Position numbers and translations under genes: made by a program. Under the pieces are notes generated by a model that searched no databases, was not told the origin of the DNA, and was given only the letters and a program-made list of their open reading frames with translations. From Candidatus Omnitrophota bacterium (lineage in GTDB: Bacteria; Verrucomicrobiota; Verrucomicrobiia; Limisphaerales; UBA1319), in NCBI GenBank assembly GCA_023473405.1, contig JAMCZD010000099.1, forward strand, positions 1 through 7,391: DNA of 7,391 bases. Reading direction: 5' to 3'. This document shows, in pieces, positions 1 through 5,653 of the stretch. Each line of letters opens with the position of its first letter. Positions within the stretch are counted from its first letter, which is position 1.

Positions 1-442
1 CCCGAATGCAGAATTGGCTGATGCCCGCTGACTCAAGCAAGGCGGCCATGAGGAAAGCCAAGTCTTCGCAATCGCCTCCGCCGCGCGCCAGCGTCTCGTC
101 AGGGAACATCCAAGTGTCGAATCCCCGGCCGACGGGTATGTACTTCAACCGGCCAAAATGTTGGGTGATCTTGTCAGCCCGAAAATCGAAGTTGCCCTGT
201 GCACCGATGAAAAAGCGATTTTGTCCGTCGGCAGGCAAACCGTCGATCAAGTTGCGGAGTTCCCTGCGAACAACCGCGTTTCCGGCAATGGAAAGATACT
301 CGCGGATGTCGATGTCAAAACGCTTCTTTGGCCTTGTGTCCGGAACATAGCGCGACGCCGGAATGATGGTGTCATGAACGATTTCGTCGCCGGCCCAATG
401 CCACTTTTGATAGGGCCTGACCTGAGTAGTCTGTAAGCACAT
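1..442 (-). CDS. Transglutaminase-like (papain-fold) protein, N-terminal part, runs off the left edge
   Basis: Read on the minus strand from an ATG at 442, the frame is open for 147 codons to the window edge, so the C-terminus is missing. The key segment is around residues 111-140: 'WMFPDETLARGGGDCEDLAF' followed by 'LMAALLESAGI'. This matches the catalytic-cysteine motif of transglutaminase-like domains (G-[DY]-C-x-[ED] heading a helix), with Cys125 as the predicted nucleophile. The His and Asp of the triad would lie beyond the edge. Residues 1-110 hold no membrane segment or signal peptide; they read as a soluble domain with charged and aromatic patches (KWHWAGDE near 14-20). Family members are cysteine proteases, amidases or cross-linking enzymes, so the substrate cannot be named. 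The ATG at 442 is the first start after an in-frame TAG and has no good Shine-Dalgarno. A different start frame at 524 is discussed in the findings, so the true N-terminus is uncertain. Confidence 0.72.
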   Translation of the reverse strand, partial: MCLQTTQVRPYQKWHWAGDEIVHDTIIPASRYVPDTRPKKRFDIDIREYLSIAGNAVVRRELRNLIDGLPADGQNRFFIGAQGNFDFRADKITQHFGRLKYIPVGRGFDTWMFPDETLARGGGDCEDLAFLMAALLESAGISQFCIR

Positions 443-764
443 AAAGCTGGACTTCGGTTTGCCACCCTAAGGTGATCGCCAAATCCGCGATTTTCAATCG
501 GTTTCCACTAAGCACTGAGGCCATAATGGAGAGACGAAAAGCGCGATCGGATCAAATTCATTTCTGGCACCCAGAGCCTTTGCCGGCCATTCCATTTACT
601 TACAAAAATCTCCGTTACTGAGTATGGGAAAGAGTTCTCGGCACGTTGAATAACACTGTCGCGGGGCCGGCCTGGTTGATTTCGCCCTGAGGCCGCATGC
701 GCTCATGGAACTCGACGCGCGACTGGGACGCTGGTAAAACACCTTCTAAAGAAAACCAAATCGA
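443..764. other. Intergenic region without a convincing gene
   Basis: About 320 bases separate the minus-strand transglutaminase-like gene from the plus-strand glycosidase-like gene, so any promoters for the two would lie here back to back. Only short frames are present: 31 codons on the plus strand at 526-621 and 50 codons on the minus strand from 524. I recognise neither as a protein. I see no tRNA, no clear sigma-70 promoter with good spacing and no strong hairpin. The last 30 bases before the ATG at 765 are A-rich (AAAGAAAACCAAA) and offer at best a weak ribosome binding site. Confidence 0.5.
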
Positions 765-2924
765 ATGATAACCCGCGCCAAAAATCACGCCGCACGCCGT
801 ATGGTGATCTTCGCCGTCGCCGGCCTCATGGTGCTCAGTTGCGACACGGGAAGATGGTTGCGAGCCGCCCCGGCGAAGATGGTGGCTGACCGGACGGCAG
901 TGTTCGACATGGATGGACGGCGGATTCTCCAGGACGAGAATGACCTCGGCATCATCAACGGAAAACTGACGGCGAGAATCAACTGCCGCGACGTGGCGGG
1001 CATCGGAGGACTGTGGTCGCCGCCGTACGTCAGCTCGAACTTCGTGCTCGACGGGCGGGTGAATGGGGAAAAAGTCCCGGCCAAGAAATGGACCTGGCGC
1101 CCTTTTCAGGTGGAGCGCGAGGGGGCCTTGGGCAACGTCGCCGTCTCGAGCACGACAACCATGGTCTACGGGCATCGAGCGGCCATCGTATGTTTCACTT
1201 TCAAGAACTCAGGCCCCACCGCCGTGCCGCTGGAACTCTTTACCCTCGGATGGCTGGATTCGGTTCGAGACTGGGGCTTCGCCCGTCCCCTCAGCCGGAC
1301 TGAAACGACGCTTGAGGCCGGCGGTCGGCAACTGAGCCTGCGACAAGGCAAACTGGCGGTTGTGGTGGCGATTGATTCAACGGATTGGTCGTGGGAAGTA
1401 TCGGGCAATCTCGGACACGCCGTCGCCTTGCTGCCGCCCCGGCGGAGTGGGTCGGCAAATGTGGTCATCGCAATCGGCTCGGGCGACGAGGCCGCCGCGA
1501 GCGTGGCCCAGATTCTTGGTGATCCGGCCGGTTCGATTGCGTCGGCGAAAAAGGAATACGCCCGGCGGGTTGGGGAGGTGTTTGAAAGATTGCCATCTCT
1601 CGAAAGCGACAACGCCCAACTGGTGCGCTGGTACAATCGCTCCCTGGTCCATTTCCTCATGAACCGGTGGGACCTGCCGGAGTTCGTGCTGCATCCATAC
1701 TATTCGACAGGCAGTGTTAACGGCGGGTGTCTGGCAAACTACCTGTGGAACTTCGGCGAGGCATGGGAGATTCTACCCTTGTTCGATCCGGCGTCCGCCC
1801 GGACTCACATCCGGCAATTCCTCAAGGTGGACCTGCTGAAACACTTCCTTTTTAACCCGATTACCGGCGCTGCCGAGGGCCCCTGGTACATGATCAACCA
1901 GGAGAAGATCATTGGCCTGACTTATTATTATGTCCTGCTAACGGGCGATACGGCGTTCCTCGCCGACACGGTGGACGGCAAAAGCGTCCGGGACCACATG
2001 GTCATTCAAGCGATGTTCGGTGACGACGTCCGGAAACCAATCGCGCTGATCGATTACGGGCCTTCCAACAGCCATCTCGAACTGCGCCGGCGCTATGCCT
2101 ACAATCATATCATGCCCGACTTGAACGCGCGGCGCTACGCGAACTACCTGCGCGCGGCGACGCTCTGCGATCTCGCGGGCAAGCCGGCGCCATTTCTGCG
2201 TGACCGGGCCGAACTGCTCAAGCCGCTGTTGAAGCAGCGGCTATGGGACGCGCCAGCCCGCTGGTTCCGATTCGAGGATGAAAAAGGCAAGAGCGAACCG
2301 CGTTACACCGTGCAGATGTTCAAGCCCATCGGGAGTGGGGTACTGGACAAAGAGTGTGAGGAAGGCTTGCTCAGCCACCTCAACGAGGCCGAGTTCCTTT
2401 CCGCCTACGGCCTGCACAGCCTCTCGAAACGCGACCCGGCATACGATCAACTCGATATTGACAACGGCGGCGGCGGCATCTGCGCCAGTTTCCCGCCGCA
2501 GATCATCGAGCGGCTGTACCAGGCCGGGCACCCGAGACTTGCCGCGGACATTATGGGGCGCTTGTTGTGGTGGGGCGACGCGATGCCGTATTGGGGCGAC
2601 TCGATCGCCGCCAACTGCAAGGATTATCGTCGCGACACCCCGTTGCAGTGCGCGTTCGACGGTGTGAGCGCCGCGCAATGCATCATCTTCGGCGTGTTTG
2701 GCGCGCGCGCGCGGTCCAATGGCGACATCGTGATCGAGCCGCGTCAACTGCCTTTTGCCCGGCAACTGACGCTCGACGGACTCAAGCTTCGGGGCCAGTC
2801 AATCAATGTGCATATGGACGGCGATCATTACGAAGTTCACTCCGGCGACCGGACACTGCGTTCAACGATTGGCAAGTCAATTATTGTCTCGACGAAAGGC
2901 CGCCAACTTCAGCCTGGGAAATGA
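765..2924 (+). CDS. Predicted exported six-hairpin glycosidase-like protein (MGH1/GH63-like architecture)
   Basis: The product is 719 residues. The N-terminus has basic residues (KNHAARR) and a hydrophobic stretch at 14-25 ending VLSC, a marginal lipobox with Cys26. It is therefore predicted to be exported, either as a lipoprotein or after cleavage near APA at about 35-38. Residues 45-270 look like a beta-rich N-terminal domain. From about 285 on, the pattern is that of an (alpha/alpha)6 barrel: YLWNFGEAWE near 326-335, 'LIDYGPSNSHLEL' near 428-440, YNHIMPDLNA near 446-455, a glycine run after DIDN at 564-571, and WWGDAMPYWGDS at 602-613. A short beta tail closes the protein. The YNH-x5-NA stretch and the LWD around 495 recall the MGH1-like/GH63/trehalase-type six-hairpin hydrolases. 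Catalytic acids cannot be fixed; Asp430, Glu439, Asp605 and Asp612 are candidates. The substrate is unknown. ATG 765 is chosen because it includes the whole signal region; the ribosome site is weak. The gene stands alone on its strand. Confidence 0.75.
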   Translation: MITRAKNHAARRMVIFAVAGLMVLSCDTGRWLRAAPAKMVADRTAVFDMDGRRILQDENDLGIINGKLTARINCRDVAGIGGLWSPPYVSSNFVLDGRVNGEKVPAKKWTWRPFQVEREGALGNVAVSSTTTMVYGHRAAIVCFTFKNSGPTAVPLELFTLGWLDSVRDWGFARPLSRTETTLEAGGRQLSLRQGKLAVVVAIDSTDWSWEVSGNLGHAVALLPPRRSGSANVVIAIGSGDEAAASVAQILGDPAGSIASAKKEYARRVGEVFERLPSLESDNAQLVRWYNRSLVHFLMNRWDLPEFVLHPYYSTGSVNGGCLANYLWNFGEAWEILPLFDPASARTHIRQFLKVDLLKHFLFNPITGAAEGPWYMINQEKIIGLTYYYVLLTGDTAFLADTVDGKSVRDHMVIQAMFGDDVRKPIALIDYGPSNSHLELRRRYAYNHIMPDLNARRYANYLRAATLCDLAGKPAPFLRDRAELLKPLLKQRLWDAPARWFRFEDEKGKSEPRYTVQMFKPIGSGVLDKECEEGLLSHLNEAEFLSAYGLHSLSKRDPAYDQLDIDNGGGGICASFPPQIIERLYQAGHPRLAADIMGRLLWWGDAMPYWGDSIAANCKDYRRDTPLQCAFDGVSAAQCIIFGVFGARARSNGDIVIEPRQLPFARQLTLDGLKLRGQSINVHMDGDHYEVHSGDRTLRSTIGKSIIVSTKGRQLQPGK

Positions 2925-2950
2925 TCGCCAACCGGGAAAGGACCAGGATA

Positions 2951-3296
2951 GAATCAAGCGCCGGTTCATCCAGATGGGGCGCAAGTCACCAGGGGAAGAG
3001 GAAAGCCGTATGCAAAGATTATGGGACCCCTTCAAAATCCCGCTTATTCTCGGCTCCCGCAACCGTCCGGTTAGCGCGGCGATGGAATTGGCCCGTCTCT
3101 TGAGACTCGCGCAGTTTATTGGTCCTGCCCCGCTGGCAAACAGCGCACTCGGGATGCCGACGACGATTGTTACCTGGGGGCGGGAGCGGTGGCAACCGTT
3201 ACCAACGACCGTGACCTGTTGGCCCTGGAGAAGCCATTTGGTGTTGCCATCCTTACTCCCATTCAGTTCCTTAAAACGGTCTGTTCTCAACACTGA
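2951..3296 (+). pseudogene. Decayed PIN-domain toxin gene (PIN family of toxin-antitoxin toxins)
   Basis: Three consecutive pieces of a PIN-domain protein are visible, each in a different frame. Tentative piece 1 (2951-3013) reads ESSAGSSRWGASHQ, like the region just after the N-terminal DTN strand. Piece 2 (3010 to about 3120) reads RLWDPFKIPLILGSRN then MELARLLRLAQF, like the middle helices with the E-L-x-R-x-L motif. Piece 3 (about 3141-3296) reads RDADDDCYLGAGAV, then 'VTNDRDLLALEKPFGVAILT', then PIQFLKTV and a stop. Piece 3 is a close match to the C-terminal signature of PIN toxins: R-D-x-D-D, V-T-x-D-x-D-L-L-x-L, then I-L-T-P-x-x-F-L. Intact proteins of this family are about 130-150 residues and act as Mg-dependent RNases. 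Here the first metal-binding Asp strand (DTN) is not found, the frame shifts at least twice, and about four residues seem missing after the DDD. No antitoxin gene is visible. It begins about 25 bases after the glycosidase stop. Confidence 0.6.
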
Positions 3297-3475
3297 ATGG
3301 AGAATTCCGGCGCGCACCGGCTGGCTGGAAAACACATAGTGCTGACTTCCACTAATCGACCATTGATAAGCCCTTAAAATGCGAGGGCATGTTGAATTTC
3401 CCCGTGCCTGCGCGCGGTCTCTCAGCTACCTTGCCCGAGCCGCGAGGCAAATTGTGGTAGTTTACTACGAGTTTG
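3297..3475. other. Intergenic spacer between the PIN relic and the ABC ATPase operon
   Basis: This is the converging 3' side of the plus-strand PIN relic and the minus-strand ATPase operon. I see no gene. A weak hairpin, TTGCC at 3431-3435 with GGCAA at 3446-3450, lies about 25 bases past the DppF-like stop. It has a 10-base loop and no T-run, so I do not call it a terminator. Confidence 0.4.
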
Positions 3476-4441
3476 TTACTTGGCCAAATGACACGCCGCC
3501 AAATGACCGGGGGCGGTCTCGCGTAAGACGGGCGGCTCGAGCCGGCAACGCGCTTCCGCGATCGGGCAACGGGGATGAAACGGGCAGCCGGGCGGCGGAT
3601 TAACCGGTGAGGGCACCTCGCCGGACAGGAGAATCCGTTTGTGTCGCGAGTCAGGACCGATTACGGGCACGGCCGAAATCAGGGCTTGGGTATAAGGGTG
3701 CTTGGGGGCGCGGCAGAGGGTTTTGGCATCGGCCAGCTCGACGATCTTGCCCAGGTACATCACTATGGTTCGCCGGCTGATATGCTCCACCACCGCCAGG
3801 TCGTGCGCGATGAACAAATAGGCCAGCCCGCGCTCCCGTTGCAAATCGCTCAGCAGGTTTATGATCTGGGCCTGGACCGAGGCGTCCAAGGCGCTGACCG
3901 GTTCATCCCCCACGATCAGGCGCGGTTCGACCGCCAGGGCACGGGCGATGCCGATGCGTTGGCGCTGGCCGCCGCTGAATTCGTGCGGGTAACGCAGGAG
4001 ACACCCGGGATCGAGCCCAACGGCCCGCAGCAATTCTTCCGCGCGGTTCCGCCGGTTGACGGGATGCCGGAATGCCTTGTGCACAGCAAGGGCTTCGCCA
4101 AGAATCTGGTTAATGGTTTGGTGCGGGTCCAGGGAACCGTATGGGTCTTGGAAGATCATTTGAAAATGCCTCCGCCGCAATCGGAGCTTTGAACGGCGCA
4201 TTTCGGTAATATCCTCTCCATCAAAAAGTATCCGGCCCGACGTTGGCTCGATCAGCCGCACCACGGCCCGGCCCAGGGTTGTTTTTCCGCAACCGCTTTC
4301 GCCGACTAATCCAAGGGTCTCGCCGGCGGCGATGGTGAAACTGACGCCGTCAACCGCCTTGAGGTAATCCCTGTTTCGGCCAAACCAACCGCGCTGGACC
4401 GGGAAATGGACCTTGAGTTCCTTGACTTCCAACAGGTTCAC
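3476..4441 (-). CDS. Oligopeptide/dipeptide ABC transporter ATP-binding protein, DppF/OppF type
   Basis: This is one of the two cytoplasmic ATPases that power an oligopeptide/dipeptide ABC importer. With the GTG start at 4441 it is 321 residues, the usual length for the family. Visible motifs are Walker A GESGCGKT (47-54), Q-loop Gln98 in IFQDP, the signature FSGGQRQR (155-162), Walker B LIVGDEP (175-181), D-loop SALD (183-186) and switch His213 in IAHD. The C-terminal oligopeptide-transporter extension starts at KHPYTQAL (247-254). It carries four cysteines (286, 292, 299, 317) in the GCPFHPRCP...C...C pattern seen in Dpp/Opp ATPases, which is associated with an iron-sulfur cluster. The insert QRGWFGRNRDYLKAVDGVSF near the N-terminus is typical of the F subunit and separates it from its D-type neighbour. 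GTG 4441 is preferred over an upstream ATG at 4567: it gives the family N-terminus LLEVKELKVHF, has a good AAAGGA site upstream, and overlaps the preceding stop. Confidence 0.93.
   Translation of the reverse strand: MNLLEVKELKVHFPVQRGWFGRNRDYLKAVDGVSFTIAAGETLGLVGESGCGKTTLGRAVVRLIEPTSGRILFDGEDITEMRRSKLRLRRRHFQMIFQDPYGSLDPHQTINQILGEALAVHKAFRHPVNRRNRAEELLRAVGLDPGCLLRYPHEFSGGQRQRIGIARALAVEPRLIVGDEPVSALDASVQAQIINLLSDLQRERGLAYLFIAHDLAVVEHISRRTIVMYLGKIVELADAKTLCRAPKHPYTQALISAVPVIGPDSRHKRILLSGEVPSPVNPPPGCPFHPRCPIAEARCRLEPPVLRETAPGHLAACHLAK
4438..4441 (-). promoter_or_regulatory. GTGA stop/start overlap coupling the two ATPase genes
   Basis: On the minus strand the TGA stop of the DppD-like gene (4440-4438) lies inside the GTG start of the DppF-like gene (4441-4439), giving the 4-base overlap GTGA. 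This arrangement is typical of translational coupling and supports equal production of the two partner ATPases. Confidence 0.85.
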
Positions 4442-5430
4442 TTCGCGTCCTTTGGTTCTCCCGTCGCGGGCCGCAAGGCCCAATAGGGACATCGGACCCA
4501 ATGCTGCGTCTCGACCTCGATCAGGACCGGGGCCTTGCCCGCGCAGTCGGGTTGGACCTGGGAACAACGCGGGTGAAACCGGCAGCCGGCGGGCATCGCA
4601 TCGAGGCTGGGAACCTGGCCGGGGATGGCAACCAGGCGCTGCTCATGGTTGCCCAACCGGGGCACAGATTGGATCAATGCCCGGCTGTAGGGATGCAGGG
4701 GACGCCTAAGCAGATCGAGAGCCGGCGCCGACTCGACGATCCGGCCGGCATACATCACCGCCACTCGGTCCGCCATGCCGCCCACTATCCCCAGGTTATG
4801 GGTGATCAGCAGGATGCTCATGCCCAGTGTCCCCTTGAGCGTGTGCAGCAGTTCGAGGATTTGCGCCTGGATCGTCACATCCAACGCGGTGGTCGGTTCG
4901 TCGGCCACCAACAGCTTCGGACGCGAAGCCAGCGCCAACGCAATCATTGCCCGTTGTTGCAACCCGCCGGATAACTGATGCGGGTAATCATTCCGGCGCA
5001 GCTCAGGTGCTGGTATGCCCACCCATTTCAACAGCCGCACCACCTCGAACTCGGACGCTTCTCGAGGGCGGTGCAATCGCAGTGATTCCTTGATCTGGCT
5101 CCCGATTCGAAAGGCCGGATGCAGCGATGCCGCCGGGTTCTGAAAAACGTAACTGACCACCGCGCCGCGAATCTTCCGCAATTGCCCCCTCGCCATGCAC
5201 AACACCTCGCGACCGTTCAACCATATCTGCCCGCCCGAATAACGCGCCGGCGGCGAAGGCAACAGACGCGCAATGGACAACGCCGTGACGCTCTTCCCAC
5301 AACCACTCTCCCCAACCAGGCACACCGTTTCCCCCGGTTCCACCGATAAACTCAGCCGATCCACCGCCCGCCGCACAACGCCGCCGACTTCAAATTCAAT
5401 CTGCAAGTTTTTGATTTCCAGCAATGCCAT
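4438..5430 (-). CDS. Oligopeptide/dipeptide ABC transporter ATP-binding protein, DppD/OppD type
   Basis: This is the partner ATPase of the peptide importer and the first gene of the minus-strand pair. With ATG 5430 it is 330 residues, normal for DppD/OppD. Motifs: Walker A GESGCGKS (40-47), Q-loop Gln97 in VFQNP, signature LSGGLQQR (153-160), Walker B LLVADEP (173-179), D-loop TALD (181-184) and switch His211 in LITHN. The C-terminal peptide-transporter extension begins at LHPYSRAL (245-252). It has cysteines at 283, 289, 296 and 314, the conserved set linked to an iron-sulfur cluster in this family. The frame stays open 44 codons upstream to 5562, but those residues look like no known N-terminus, whereas MALLEIKNLQIEF is a standard family start. 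The ribosome site before 5430 is weak. The signature has LQQR where MRQR is more usual, a conservative variation. No permease or substrate-binding gene accompanies the pair, so the peptide specificity cannot be judged. Confidence 0.93.
   Translation of the reverse strand: MALLEIKNLQIEFEVGGVVRRAVDRLSLSVEPGETVCLVGESGCGKSVTALSIARLLPSPPARYSGGQIWLNGREVLCMARGQLRKIRGAVVSYVFQNPAASLHPAFRIGSQIKESLRLHRPREASEFEVVRLLKWVGIPAPELRRNDYPHQLSGGLQQRAMIALALASRPKLLVADEPTTALDVTIQAQILELLHTLKGTLGMSILLITHNLGIVGGMADRVAVMYAGRIVESAPALDLLRRPLHPYSRALIQSVPRLGNHEQRLVAIPGQVPSLDAMPAGCRFHPRCSQVQPDCAGKAPVLIEVETQHWVRCPYWALRPATGEPKDAK
4448..4453 (-). promoter_or_regulatory. Shine-Dalgarno AAAGGA for the DppF-like gene
   Basis: On the minus strand AAAGGA lies six bases upstream of the GTG at 4441, inside the last codons of the upstream gene. 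It is the best ribosome binding site in the window and decides in favour of this start over the longer frame. Confidence 0.7.
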
Positions 5431-5653
5431 GGGTATTCTGCGGTATCCGGTATGGACTATTTGAAGGATTGGTTCGAGGTGAACGCGGCATTGCCGGTTC
5501 GGGCCGATGGAGACCGATGGGAAAAGGGCGGAAAAGGGAGCACCCGCATCGGGTGGCGGCATCCATTAGTTGTATCTTTATGGGCAATTGACCACATCAT
5601 ATTGTGGCTTTTGGCTTTACTGTAGGATTAATTTAAGATTTCTTCAAAAGGTC
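5431..5653. promoter_or_regulatory. Divergent intergenic region between the DppD-like gene and smc
   Basis: These 223 bases must hold the start signals for both the minus-strand ATPase operon and plus-strand smc. The half near smc (about 5570-5650) is clearly AT-richer than the surroundings, as expected for promoters. It contains the inverted repeat CCACA (5592-5596) / TGTGG (5603-5607) with a six-base spacer. The half near the ATPase gene contains short direct repeats with a 10-base period: CCGATGG at 5504 and 5514, then GGAAAAGGG at 5520 and 5530. Whether any of these binds a regulator is unknown. Confidence 0.5.
5611..5639 (+). promoter_or_regulatory. Candidate sigma-70-type promoter for smc
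   Basis: TTGGCT (5611-5616) and TAAGAT (5634-5639) each match four of six bases of the -35 and -10 consensus and are separated by 17 bases. The implied start near 5646 would leave a leader of only about eight bases before the ATG at 5654, so this is a weak candidate. Other spacings in this AT-rich stretch are possible. Confidence 0.25.

Noticed and set aside
6..350. 114-codon plus-strand frame at the left edge
   Set aside because: It is antisense to the frame that contains the GDCED transglutaminase motif. Its Ser/Arg/Pro-rich text has no domain character.
526..621. 31-codon plus-strand frame starting MERRKARSDQ
   Set aside because: It is very short, has no ribosome binding site and resembles no family I know.
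615..1175. 186-codon minus-strand frame overlapping the 5' part of the glycosidase-like gene
   Set aside because: Most of it lies opposite a convincing coding region with a signal peptide. Its His/Arg-rich composition is typical of an antisense shadow in GC-rich DNA.
2877..3335. 152-codon minus-strand frame covering the PIN relic
   Set aside because: It shows no recognisable domain, while the plus strand carries the PIN C-terminal signature. I read it as a shadow.
3431..3450. Possible terminator hairpin after the DppF-like gene
   Set aside because: It has a five-base stem with a ten-base loop and no T-run on the transcribed side, too weak to call.
3379..3603. 74-codon plus-strand frame at the 3' end of the ATPase operon
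   Set aside because: It overlaps the conserved cysteine-rich C-terminus of the DppF-like gene on the other strand, is arginine-rich and has no ribosome site or motif.
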